The notes below the pieces were generated by a model. It had not been told where the DNA came from and ran no database searches. It was given only the letters and a program-made list of their open reading frames with translations. The position numbers and the translations under genes are program-made. Below are positions 55,092-63,928 of a stretch of DNA of 64,000 nt, piece by piece; position 1 is the stretch's first letter; each line of letters begins with the position of its first letter. The stretch is from CAYRAV01 sp964422365. Lineage in GTDB: Bacteria > Bacillota > Clostridia > Lachnospirales > Lachnospiraceae. The stretch spans positions 1-64,000 of the forward strand of contig CAYRAV010000010.1 of assembly GCA_964422365.1 (NCBI GenBank), written 5' to 3'.

Positions 55092-57284
55092 ATGAAAATC
55101 CAGAAAAAAGGGAAAAAAGAAAGAAAAAACAAAACAAAAACAGCACAGCAGGAAAAGACAAAGGAAAAAGAACATATATCTAGAAATATTGTACCTCTGT
55201 ATAGAAGTATCAAAACTAAATTAATTATGACAGTGATGCTGCCAGTAGCTGCTATTATTATACTTGGCATTTTATCTTATTCAAAGGCATCAAGCGGTAT
55301 TATTTCCAGTTATAAAAGTTCTTCCCGGCAGGCACTAGAAGTGACAGGGGATTATTTTGCATTTGCTTTTCAAAATATGCAGAAAGAGTATAATGATGTA
55401 GTGGATATATCTGATATTGATTCTTATGCAAATGGAGCACTAGATGCCTTTGAGAGTCAAAAGGATATAGTTTATAATACATATTATAGTACATTCAATA
55501 AAAATCTAACAGGTGACCGCTTTGCAAAGAGTGTTTATGTTCTGGTGGACGGAAATGTGCCAATAGCAACAGAGATGATTGAGGATACAGACACATACAG
55601 TGCATTTATACAACATGAAAAAGTAAAAGGGACAATAGAGAATTCAGGGATTTATTACTGGATTGGAGTTATGCCTGAATTAGATGACAAGCTTCATGAA
55701 GACACTTCGAGATATGCATTAAGAATGATTCGGAAATTTAAAGCATCAGATACTATGCTTGTGGTAGACCTAAAAAGGGATGCGATTATGGAAATTTTAA
55801 ATGACTTATACATGGGAGAAGGAAGTACCCTTGCAATGGTTACCAGTGATGGATATGAAATCGTGTCAGATGTGATTGATGAAGAAGGAAATGTGATGGA
55901 CCCAATTACATTGGAGGATGGGACACAGCTAAACCGTGGAGAACGGCAGGATGTAATTTTTACAGATAAAGATTTTTACAAGGAGATGATTGATTCAGAA
56001 GAAACTTCCTGTGTAAAGTCGGTAAATTATAATGGCAAGAAAGAAATGTTTTTCTGTACAAAAGTTGGAGAAAGTGGTGTCATGTTGTGCGCGTTAATTC
56101 CACAAAGTACAATTACAAAACAGGCAGAAGATATCAGAAATGCAACTATAGTTTTAGTTGTGATTGCAAGTATTATTTCAGCTGCAATTGGGTTAATTCT
56201 GGCTACAAGTATGGGAAATGCCATTCATATTATGCTGGGAAAGATAAGTCTGGCATCAGAAGGAGATTTGACAGTTCAGATTAATAGTAAGAGAAAAGAT
56301 GAATTAGGTGTTCTGGCAAATAGTTTTAATTATATGATAGAGCATACAAGGCTTCTGATACAGAAAGTAGAGACTGTTAGTAAAAATCTTAGTTATGTGG
56401 CATCGGCTGTTGAACAAAGTTCTGGAGATTTTGTGCAATCAGCAAAGGGGATTAAAGAATCTGTAACCGAAATTGAGCAGGGGACTTTCCAACAGGCAAG
56501 TGATACCGTACAGTGTTTGGAGAAAATGGATGATTTATCCAATGTGATAAAGACTGTGGGCAATAATGCACAGACCATCAATGAAATTGCAGAAAAGACA
56601 GGAGAGGCCATTGGACAAGGTATTGCATCTATGAGAGAACTGAGTGAGAAGACGAAGTCCACCACAGAAGTAACAGAAGCAGTGATTGAAAATATACAAA
56701 GTTTAGAGGAGAAGTCTCATTCTATTGGAAAAATTATTGAGGTTATCAATGAGATTACATCACAGACAAATTTGTTATCATTAAATGCATCTATAGAAGC
56801 TTCAAGGGCTGGAGAAGCAGGCAGGGGGTTTGCTGTTGTAGCTTCTGAAATCAGAAATTTAGCAGATCAGTCACAAGCATTTTCAAATCAGATTAAAGCA
56901 ATTGTAGAAGAGATAGAGAAAAAAACAAAGGAAGTTGTAAAAACAGCCCAAAAAGCAGATAATATTGTAAAAACACAAGTTACAGCGGCTGAGAAAACAA
57001 CAGATTCTTTTGATGAAATGAATAAACAGATTGGAGAATTGATGAGGCAGTTAGAAGAAATTTTAACAAATGTAGAGCAGATGGATGAAACAAGGAATAC
57101 CACATTAGAATCAATTGAAAGCATTTCAAGTGTATCAGAAGAGACTGCAAGCTGTGCTTCTAATGTAGCTGATAATACAGAGAAACAATTACAAGTAGTA
57201 CAAGGTTTAGAAAATGATTCTAAAGAATTGACTGGTGAGGCAGAAGAATTATTAGGAGCAATCAAGCAATTCAAAGTGCATTAA
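55092..57284 (+). CDS. Methyl-accepting chemotaxis protein with dCache-type sensor
   Basis: 730 residues. Unusually Lys-rich cytosolic N-terminus (residues 1-35), TM1 about 42-65, large extracellular dCache-like sensor (about 66-345, with YWIGVMPELDD and AMVTSDGYEIVSD), TM2 about 350-373, HAMP about 374-425, signalling domain with tip NLLSLNASIEASRAGEAGRG then FAVVASEIRNLA. Ligand unknown; such domains often bind amino acids or carboxylates. ATG 55092 after AGGGGTGG. Confidence 0.94.
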   Translation: MKIQKKGKKERKNKTKTAQQEKTKEKEHISRNIVPLYRSIKTKLIMTVMLPVAAIIILGILSYSKASSGIISSYKSSSRQALEVTGDYFAFAFQNMQKEYNDVVDISDIDSYANGALDAFESQKDIVYNTYYSTFNKNLTGDRFAKSVYVLVDGNVPIATEMIEDTDTYSAFIQHEKVKGTIENSGIYYWIGVMPELDDKLHEDTSRYALRMIRKFKASDTMLVVDLKRDAIMEILNDLYMGEGSTLAMVTSDGYEIVSDVIDEEGNVMDPITLEDGTQLNRGERQDVIFTDKDFYKEMIDSEETSCVKSVNYNGKKEMFFCTKVGESGVMLCALIPQSTITKQAEDIRNATIVLVVIASIISAAIGLILATSMGNAIHIMLGKISLASEGDLTVQINSKRKDELGVLANSFNYMIEHTRLLIQKVETVSKNLSYVASAVEQSSGDFVQSAKGIKESVTEIEQGTFQQASDTVQCLEKMDDLSNVIKTVGNNAQTINEIAEKTGEAIGQGIASMRELSEKTKSTTEVTEAVIENIQSLEEKSHSIGKIIEVINEITSQTNLLSLNASIEASRAGEAGRGFAVVASEIRNLADQSQAFSNQIKAIVEEIEKKTKEVVKTAQKADNIVKTQVTAAEKTTDSFDEMNKQIGELMRQLEEILTNVEQMDETRNTTLESIESISSVSEETASCASNVADNTEKQLQVVQGLENDSKELTGEAEELLGAIKQFKVH

Positions 57285-57305
57285 GATTGGTATAGAGATT
57301 ACAGC

Positions 57306-57352
57306 TAGACAGGTGTAAAGATAATTAATTTTTACGCCTGTCTTTGTTTTTT
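57306..57352 (+). terminator. Terminator after the dCache MCP
   Basis: AGACAGGTGTAAA pairs with TTTACGCCTGTCT, then TTGTTTTTT. Confidence 0.88.
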
Positions 57353-57676
57353 ATGGCAAATTGGCACAAATTAGTATGGTTTAGAATAAGCAATTTTCCG
57401 GATACACTTTAATCAAATTATGTAGGGCTGTTATTTAGCCATGTCGTTTATCGCATGTAGAAATTATAGTTTAAACAGAAAATGGAACTGTTAAGAATAA
57501 CCACCAATGATTCGCTGCAATTGTTTGGCTATAGATTTTCAAATTGGCTGGGTGCATTATTATACAGGGGGGCCATAATAGGAATAACAGAATTGCTGCA
57601 GAAACTGATGACAATAAAAAAGGGAATATATCGAAATAGATGGGAATATATTGTAATAAAAATTTAGGTTGTTTGT
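57353..57676. other. Gap with decayed family-2 ends
   Basis: GTTATTTAGCCATGTC near 57429-57444 and AAATGGAACTGTTAAG near 57480-57495 look like degenerate family-2 ends. No gene supported. Confidence 0.4.
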
Positions 57677-58858
57677 ATGGAATATTGTTATAATATAAGA
57701 TGGAAAGAAGAAGAGAGGAAAAACAAGCTTCCCATAAAGAAAATGGAGAAAAGACTATATTTGTCAAGTGTTCCATGTATATATAAGGCCATAATGTTTA
57801 TATTAAGGCACGTGAAAAAGATAAAGTGGAAAATAAAGTTAGTTATGTTGAATGTTTTATCAATACAAAATTATGTCAATACTCCGTTGTTTCATGTATC
57901 GATTCGGTTAGAAAAAAAGGATTCAGATATAAAAAGATGGCCTCATAAATTATTTTCAAAACAGAAGATAGATAAGAATGAACTTGAAAAAAAATTAGAA
58001 CAAGATACAAAAACAGGTATGGAAACAGTATCAAAATATGAGGGGAATAATAACAGAAGCAGTTTGCTGGATGGTGTGATAGAATTACCATTTACAAAAT
58101 CGGATATAGATGATATAGGTGTAGAAGGATTGAAGAAATGTATCGGTAAAATAAAGAGTAGGATGGCAAAAGAGAGGCATATTTTAGAAGAGCAGATTCA
58201 TTTTCTGGCTTCTGACCGGGAGTTAAAGAAAGTATGTGGGAAAAATATGGACTGTACATGGTTGTTAAAGCAGTTGTTGTTTTGTGATATTTTAGAAAAA
58301 ATACAATTAGAAACACATATAGATATTTCTAAAGTAAAAATAGGAGTGTTGGATGGAGGGAATGGGATAACAGAATACTTAATAAAGCTGCTTGTGAATC
58401 GTTGCAATTTTCTTACAATATTTACAGAAAGAGAAGTATATTTTGAAGAAATGAGAGATTACATTTATATGGAAGAAGGATTGATGATTGATTTAGAGAA
58501 GGCAGAAGAGGAACCATTAGGACAGATAGACATTCTAATTGATGTATGCCGGAAAGGGTATCATTGGTATAAATATTTAAAAGAAGATGCAGTGATTGCA
58601 GCGATGTTTGCAAGTGTGGAAAATATGGAGGGGATTATTGCTAAAAGAGGAAAAAGGAAAACAATTTATGATGTAGAAGTTGATATTTTTCATTCAGTGC
58701 AAGAAGAGGATATTAGTACTTTTATGGAGGCTTTATATTGGAAAAACTGGAAAGCTGCTTATATGATAGAACAGTTTATGAAAGATGCAAATTTACAGGA
58801 AGTAAAGGAACTCTGTAATGATTATGGAATTGTATTAAGAGACATAAAGTGTATATAA
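57677..58858 (+). CDS. Unrecognised protein with a Rossmann-like C-terminal half
   Basis: 393 residues; start uncertain (no ribosome site at ATG 57677; ATG 57743 is another choice). N-terminal about 60 residues are basic with weak hydrophobic parts; about 60-150 are polar; about 160-230 form helices (KIKSRMAKERHILEEQIHFL). Residues about 215-300 have the pattern KIGVLDGGNGITEYLIKLLV followed by LTIFTEREVYFEEMRDYI and a short IDILIDVC strand, as in nucleotide-binding Rossmann folds. There are no membrane segments. I cannot place the family. Confidence 0.6.
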   Translation: MEYCYNIRWKEEERKNKLPIKKMEKRLYLSSVPCIYKAIMFILRHVKKIKWKIKLVMLNVLSIQNYVNTPLFHVSIRLEKKDSDIKRWPHKLFSKQKIDKNELEKKLEQDTKTGMETVSKYEGNNNRSSLLDGVIELPFTKSDIDDIGVEGLKKCIGKIKSRMAKERHILEEQIHFLASDRELKKVCGKNMDCTWLLKQLLFCDILEKIQLETHIDISKVKIGVLDGGNGITEYLIKLLVNRCNFLTIFTEREVYFEEMRDYIYMEEGLMIDLEKAEEEPLGQIDILIDVCRKGYHWYKYLKEDAVIAAMFASVENMEGIIAKRGKRKTIYDVEVDIFHSVQEEDISTFMEALYWKNWKAAYMIEQFMKDANLQEVKELCNDYGIVLRDIKCI

Positions 58859-59105
58859 GATGATTTCTAAAAGTTGATGTTTGAAATTAAGCAGCATTAT
58901 CAAAGCACATAAATATATCAAGTAAAGCATGGCAGATGGATTGGTTTGGAGAGTATGTCTGGAAATCTTTATAGCGAAAGCATTTTCAAAAATTTTTGGG
59001 GCAAACCAAGAAGCGATTGAAACATTGACAGATGGATTACAATAGGATATAATACAAAGAATGTGAAGTAAGATATAGAATAGGGTTATTGCGTCTAATG
59101 TAGTA

Positions 59106-59240
59106 ATATCTGTTACAGTTCAGCCATGCAGAAATGGTTGTGCAATCTGCATGTGGGAGTTTGCTCACTAGAGCGTGTTTGAAAATTCATTGCCACAATC
59201 TGCACACCCCGCTTTGTGTACCCATTCAGGCATACACCGA
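59106..59240 (-). repeat. Hybrid repeat: family-2 half plus inverted family-1 end
   Basis: ACAGTTCAGCCATGCAGAAA then GGGAGTTTGCTCACTAGAGC and GTGTTTGAAAATTCATTGCC, continuing as the reverse complement of the family-1 right portion (ATCTGCACACCCCGCTTTG). The opposite family-1 end is absent. Confidence 0.7.
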
Positions 59241-59280
59241 GGACACTGAACAAGTGTTATGTGTTTTTATATCCTCATCT

Positions 59281-59418
59281 TGTGGAGAGTGGTAAACGAT
59301 AATGCAATCTCTGCTTTTTGTCTGTTTGTGGAGAGTGGTAAACGGTAATGCAATCTCTGCTTTTTGTCTGTTTGTGGAAAGTGGTAAACGGTAATATAAT
59401 TCCCGCTTTTTGTCTGTA
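59281..59418 (+). repeat. Three 46-bp tandem repeats
   Basis: Units start at 59281, 59327 and 59373. Shared core TGTGGAGAGTGGTAAACG and CTTTTTGTCTG; units 1 and 2 differ by one base, unit 3 by about nine. No spacers, so not a CRISPR array. Confidence 0.92.
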
Positions 59419-59586
59419 TTTTGGGATTTGATAGCTGCAAATGCCAAAGGAAATTTTTTTAGCAGTCTTGACATACTGCAATCGATGTGTTCCGCACTGA
59501 AAGATAAGGTTGAATGGCATGGCAGAATGGTAACTAATATCTTTAGCAGAAATGAAATAATGGTAAATATTTACGGAGGTAAGAAA

Positions 59587-60069
59587 ATGGCAGATAAGAA
59601 AAATATTTTAACTTATGAAGGTTTAAAAAATCTTGAAGATGAATTACAGGATTTAAAGGTATACAAACGTAAAGAGGTTGCTGAAAAAATCAAGGAAGCA
59701 AGAGAGCAGGGTGATTTATCAGAAAACGCAGAATATGATGCAGCAAAGGATGAACAGAGAGACATCGAAGCAAGAATTGAAGAAATAGAGAAAATCTTAA
59801 AAAATGCAGAGGTTGTTGTAGAAGAAGATGTAGATTTAGATAAAATCAATATTGGATGTCGTGTTACCATTAAAGATTTGGAATATGATGATGACTTGGT
59901 ATATAAAATTGTTGGTTCTACAGAGGCAAACAGTTTAAAAGGAAAGATTTCGAATGAATCACCAGTAGGAAGAGCATTAATTGGTGCCAAAAAAGGTGAG
60001 GTCATTGAAGTAGAAACACAGGCAGGAGTTTTAAAATATAAAATTATTGAAATTGAAAGATCTAATTAA
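59587..60069 (+). CDS. greA: Transcription elongation factor GreA
   Basis: 160 residues from ATG 59587 (ACGGAGGT 7 bp upstream). N-terminal coiled coil with EGLKNLEDELQDLK and tip QGDLSENAEYDAAKDEQ (acidic residues that enter the polymerase channel), C-terminal FKBP-like domain with SPVGRALIGAKKGE. Rescues backtracked RNA polymerase by transcript cleavage. lysS follows 312 bp downstream, the usual Clostridial order. Confidence 0.97.
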   Translation: MADKKNILTYEGLKNLEDELQDLKVYKRKEVAEKIKEAREQGDLSENAEYDAAKDEQRDIEARIEEIEKILKNAEVVVEEDVDLDKINIGCRVTIKDLEYDDDLVYKIVGSTEANSLKGKISNESPVGRALIGAKKGEVIEVETQAGVLKYKIIEIERSN

Positions 60070-60381
60070 TTGCAGGATAAATTTTAAATGGACATGATAT
60101 TTTATGTAAGGAATATTTCATAAATCGTTGTACACATTTTCAATAAATGTTTTTATATGGTAGGTGTTAATTAGCCAGTAAGTTTGTTCTTGTGGCGATA
60201 ACAAGATAGATTTTCTATATGCAAGGAACAGGAAACCAATATAGTGATATGGGGAATGGCAATAGAACAAATTATAAAATGGGCAGATTATTTATGGAAG
60301 AAATAAATTTTATGAATGAATAAGGTGTGTGATACATTTAAAATATCATGGAACATATAAAGATTAGAAAGGAAGAGTATT
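60070..60381. other. Gap between greA and lysS
   Basis: 312 bp with no gene, no clear T-box (no GGTGGNACCGCG-like motif), and only weak promoter-like sequences. It ends in AGAAAGGAAGAG, the lysS ribosome site. Confidence 0.6.
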
Positions 60382-61872
60382 TTGGGAGAACAAAATAATC
60401 AGCAAAAGACACAAGATATTAATCAGTTAATTAAAGTAAGACATGAAAAATTAGAAGAATTACAGGTAAATGGAAAGGATCCATTTGAGATTACAAAATA
60501 TGATGTGACACATCACAGCCAGGAAATTAAGGATAATTATGATGCTTTGGAAGAAAAAGAAGTAACTATTGCTGGACGTATGATGTTCAAACGTGTCATG
60601 GGGAAAGCATCTTTCTGTAATGTGCAGGATTTGCAGGGAAATATCCAGGCTTATGTTGCAAGAGATAATATTGGAGAAGACTCTTACAAAGATTTTAAAA
60701 AATATGATGTGGGAGATATACTAGGGGTTAAAGGAACTGTATTTAAAACAAAGACTGGAGAAATTTCTATTCATGCGACAGAAGTCACTCTTTTGTCAAA
60801 AAGTCTTCAGATTTTACCAGAGAAATTTCACGGCTTAACAGATACAGATATCAGATATAGGCAAAGATATGTGGATTTAATTATGAATTCAGAGGTAAAG
60901 GATACTTTTATCAAACGTTCTAAAATCCTTTCTGCCATTCGTCATCATTTAGATGGACTGGGCTTTATGGAAGTAGAGACACCTATGCTGGTTGCCAATG
61001 CAGGCGGTGCATCTGCCAGACCATTTGATACCCATTTTAATGCATTAGATGAAGATCTGCATTTGCGTATTTCTTTGGAGTTATATTTGAAGAGGTTGAT
61101 TGTAGGCGGTATGGAACGTGTTTATGAAATCGGGCGAGTATTCCGTAATGAAGGACTAGATACAAGACATAATCCTGAATTTACTTTGATGGAGTTGTAT
61201 CAGGCATATACAGATTATCATGGTATGATGGATTTAGCAGAGGATTTATACCGATATGTGGCAAAGGAAGTAACAGGTTCTGAGGTGTTAACTTATGGTG
61301 AACATCAGATTGATTTGTCAAAACCATTTGAAAGAATGACAATGATTGATGCTGTAAAGAAATATTCAGGCATTGATTTCAATGAAATCAAGGACTTAGA
61401 GCAGGCAAGAGCTGTGGCAAAAGAACATCATGTAGAATTTGAAGAACGCCATAGAAAGGGAGATATCTTAAATTTATTCTTTGAAGAATTTGTAGAAGAA
61501 CATTTAATCCAACCTACATTTATTATGGATCATCCAATTGAAATTTCCCCTCTTACTAAGAAGAAACCGGAAAATCCGGAATATGTAGAGCGTTTTGAAT
61601 TATTTATGAATGGCTGGGAGATGGCAAACGCTTACTCTGAATTAAACGATCCAATTGACCAAAGAAAGAGATTCGAAGCACAGGAGGAAGCCTTTGCAGC
61701 TGGCGACGAAGAAGCAAATCATACGGATGAAGACTTCTTAAATGCACTTTGCGTCGGTATGCCCCCAACAGGCGGCATTGGATTTGGTATTGACCGTATG
61801 GTGATGATGATGACAAATTCACCAGCTATTAGGGATGTGTTGTTGTTCCCGACGATGAAAAGTAAGGAATAA
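60382..61872 (+). CDS. lysS: Lysyl-tRNA synthetase, class II
   Basis: 496 residues starting at TTG 60382. OB-fold anticodon domain (about 1-165, VTIAGRMMFKRVMGKASF), motif 1 GFMEVETPMLVANAGGASAR, motif 2 IGRVFRNEGLDTRHNPEFT, motif 3 GGIGFGIDRMVMMMTNS. Charges tRNA-Lys. An integrase gene starts 142 bp downstream. Confidence 0.97.
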   Translation: MGEQNNQQKTQDINQLIKVRHEKLEELQVNGKDPFEITKYDVTHHSQEIKDNYDALEEKEVTIAGRMMFKRVMGKASFCNVQDLQGNIQAYVARDNIGEDSYKDFKKYDVGDILGVKGTVFKTKTGEISIHATEVTLLSKSLQILPEKFHGLTDTDIRYRQRYVDLIMNSEVKDTFIKRSKILSAIRHHLDGLGFMEVETPMLVANAGGASARPFDTHFNALDEDLHLRISLELYLKRLIVGGMERVYEIGRVFRNEGLDTRHNPEFTLMELYQAYTDYHGMMDLAEDLYRYVAKEVTGSEVLTYGEHQIDLSKPFERMTMIDAVKKYSGIDFNEIKDLEQARAVAKEHHVEFEERHRKGDILNLFFEEFVEEHLIQPTFIMDHPIEISPLTKKKPENPEYVERFELFMNGWEMANAYSELNDPIDQRKRFEAQEEAFAAGDEEANHTDEDFLNALCVGMPPTGGIGFGIDRMVMMMTNSPAIRDVLLFPTMKSKE

Positions 61873-61905
61873 AAAATGCTGTAAAATCAACGGTTTAAAG
61901 AATAG

Positions 61906-62011
61906 AAAAGCCCCAAATTCGTATAAATTTAGCTTGTATTCGTATACAATTCGTAGTATGCTAAGAGTGAAATTAGTATAAATCAAGCAAATATACGAAT
62001 GGAGGGCTTTT
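61906..62011 (+). promoter_or_regulatory. Inverted repeat over the integrase ribosome site
   Basis: AAAAGCCCCAAATTCGTATA (61906-61925) and TATACGAATGGAGGGCTTTT (61992-62011) pair at 17 of 20 positions; the right arm contains GGAGGG of the integrase. A further ATTCGTATAC lies between (61939-61947). In RNA from lysS read-through the ribosome site would be hidden. The direct ATTCGTATA copies may also be binding sites. Confidence 0.65.
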
Positions 62012-62014
62012 GCT

Positions 62015-63226
62015 ATGGCTGATAAGGTAGTAAGGACGAAAACAAAATATAAGAGCATTTATTTCAATGAGAACACAAAGAAATATGATGTTAAGTACAA
62101 TTACAAGGAATACAATGCCTTAAAACAAAAGAACGAGTATAAGGCTAAATGGATTTATAATATTTCCAGTCTAGCAGAAGCTAAGAAAGAACTAGCAAAA
62201 TTACAGACAGGAGAAGTACAGGCAGAAGATAAGGACATCACTTTGAAAGGTATTTATGACCTGTGGGAAATCAAAGCTACAGGGCAGAATTTTAGCCCTG
62301 TAACTATTAAGAATACAAAACAGCATATGAACATGATTTATCAGTTCCTGCCTTCCAATACAAAGCTAAAAGACATAACAGAGGATGTATATTACAAACT
62401 GTCTGCTGACTGCCGTAATCATGGTTATTCAGAAGAAACCTTGCATAGCATTAACGCTACATTCCGCAAAATGATAAACTATGCTTACAAGAAAAAGCTG
62501 ATAAAAGAAAATATTCTTGCCTATGCTGATAATGTTCGGACGGGTCAAAAAGATGATTATCGGACAATCAGCAAAGAAGAATTTGACAAGATACAATTTT
62601 ATTTTAAAGATAATAGTTTTTGGAGACTTGGAGTAAATCATTATCCGAAATACCGTCTGTTAGTGCATATTCTTTATTATTGCGGTTTGCGTATTGGAGA
62701 AGCATTAGCCCTTACATATGAGGACTTTGAAACATTCGATTACTACAGAAAAGACGAAAAGAAACCTGTAAGAATAGCCCCAACAAGCGAAAGCACAAAA
62801 GGAACTCATTTACAGGGAATGAGAGTTAAAGTCACAAAGGCATATGTTACGGAAATGAAGCTGACAAAAGACCCAAAGAATTTAAAGAAAAGGACGGTTC
62901 CGCTTTTTCCTGATGTTGAACGCTTGTATATGAGAACTAAAGAAGAACATCTGATGAATGGTGGAAGTATGAAAGACAAAATTTTCACATGGGGACATAG
63001 TGCTTGTAATATGGCAATCGGAAAAGCGTGTAAAAAGTTAGGATTACCAGAATATAATTGTCATGAATTTAGGCATACATTTATAAGCAATCTTATCAAA
63101 GAAGGTGTTCCGTTGCCTGTTATTGAAAAGGTATCTGGTGATACTCAAGAAACCATTTTAAAGCGATATTCGCATATGTTTGAAAGTGATGAAGTTATGG
63201 TGCTGATAGCACTGGAAAACGTATAA
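62015..63226 (+). CDS. Tyrosine recombinase / integrase
   Basis: 403 residues. Arm-binding N-terminal domain (about 1-65), core-binding SAM-like domain (about 75-165), catalytic domain (about 180-400) with the R...H-x-x-R...Y set: CGLRIGEAL (Arg about 225), HEFRHTFIS (His/Arg about 349-352), LKRYSHMF (Tyr about 384). Length and layout match ICE and phage integrases of Firmicutes. It lies just after lysS and reads away from it. No excisionase gene precedes it; the element, if any, would extend to the right or have been lost. Confidence 0.92.
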   Translation: MADKVVRTKTKYKSIYFNENTKKYDVKYNYKEYNALKQKNEYKAKWIYNISSLAEAKKELAKLQTGEVQAEDKDITLKGIYDLWEIKATGQNFSPVTIKNTKQHMNMIYQFLPSNTKLKDITEDVYYKLSADCRNHGYSEETLHSINATFRKMINYAYKKKLIKENILAYADNVRTGQKDDYRTISKEEFDKIQFYFKDNSFWRLGVNHYPKYRLLVHILYYCGLRIGEALALTYEDFETFDYYRKDEKKPVRIAPTSESTKGTHLQGMRVKVTKAYVTEMKLTKDPKNLKKRTVPLFPDVERLYMRTKEEHLMNGGSMKDKIFTWGHSACNMAIGKACKKLGLPEYNCHEFRHTFISNLIKEGVPLPVIEKVSGDTQETILKRYSHMFESDEVMVLIALENV

Positions 63227-63228
63227 TT

Positions 63229-63256
63229 AAAAGGACGGGAAAACCGTCCTTTTTTG
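63229..63256 (+). terminator. Terminator between integrase and acetyltransferase
   Basis: AAAAGGACGG-GAAAA-CCGTCCTTTTTT; symmetric, can serve both converging genes. Confidence 0.9.
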
Positions 63257-63270
63257 TGCATAATTTGAAT

Positions 63271-63807
63271 TTATTGTTTTGACCTATTAAATTCGATTAC
63301 TCGTGCTTTATCAATCTCTGTAATTTCTTCACCAGAAATCATATTAGAATTAAAAACTAAATCATAGTCTGGATTTTTAGGTTTAAATTGATTAACACCA
63401 TAGGCAACACTATTCTCTGGAATATCAATCGTAATAATTGCACCTGCGCCAATTACAGTGTTTTTACCAATTACAACTGGACCTAAAATTTTTGCGCCAT
63501 CAGAAACAATAACATTTTCATCAATAATTGGGCTTCCTACATTTTCCCATTCACCTTTCGATTTATTATATTTCATATTTGAGCCAAGAGTTACATTTTG
63601 GTATATCACAACACCTTTACAGATTTTTGCGGCAACAATGGTACATCCTCTTGCATGATGTGCAAAAAGAACATTTTCATCTATATCTGGACAATGTATT
63701 TCACAACAATAGTATTTTTCCAGTAATTCGGATGCCTTTCTTTGTTCTCTTTCATTTTTAGAGAAGCAATTTATTTTTAATAGTTCCTCAAAAGTCATGC
63801 TTTCCAT
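63271..63807 (-). CDS. Hexapeptide-repeat O-acetyltransferase (serine acetyltransferase-like)
   Basis: 178 residues. Left-handed beta-helix hexapeptide units from about residue 50 to 150 (CTIVAAKICKGVVIYQNVTL, IIDENVIVSDGAKILGPVVI, GKNTVIGAGAIITIDIPEN), with HHARG holding the probable catalytic His. The N-terminal helical part is shorter than in CysE, so it may be an EpsC-like or sugar acetyltransferase rather than true serine acetyltransferase. Good GAAGGGAGA site before ATG 63807. It converges with the integrase and may belong to the same insertion. Confidence 0.8.
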   Translation of the reverse strand: MESMTFEELLKINCFSKNEREQRKASELLEKYYCCEIHCPDIDENVLFAHHARGCTIVAAKICKGVVIYQNVTLGSNMKYNKSKGEWENVGSPIIDENVIVSDGAKILGPVVIGKNTVIGAGAIITIDIPENSVAYGVNQFKPKNPDYDLVFNSNMISGEEITEIDKARVIEFNRSKQ

Positions 63808-63928
63808 AATATTCTCCCTTCTAAATCCTGATTTGCATGTCTAATATACATCATTTTAGTGGTTGTGACAATCGTTTTTTTGTTTATAAATAATTTACAA
63901 ATATTTAATAATTTTTTTACAAATAAAT

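Larger units (their letters stand above)
58859..59586. other. Repeat-rich gap before greA
   Basis: Holds a 38-codon frame (58929-59045, MADGLVWRVCLEIFIAKAFS start, no ribosome site), the hybrid repeat 59106-59182 with an inverted family-1 end, three 46-bp tandem repeats (59281-59418), and a segment near 59465-59500 that is the inverse of part of the element at 29079-29258. Confidence 0.6.

Noticed and set aside
57482..57667. 61-codon reading frame before the unknown protein
   Set aside because: No ribosome site, overlaps decayed repeat ends.
59281..59418. Possible CRISPR array
   Set aside because: The 46-bp units are directly contiguous with no spacers, and no cas genes are nearby.
59226..59520. 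Minus-strand frames with repeated LPFTTLHKQTKSRDCI
   Set aside because: They are translations of the 46-bp tandem repeats on the non-coding strand and have no ribosome site.
60070..60381. T-box riboswitch upstream of lysS
   Set aside because: No T-box sequence, specifier stem or terminator/antiterminator pair could be recognised.
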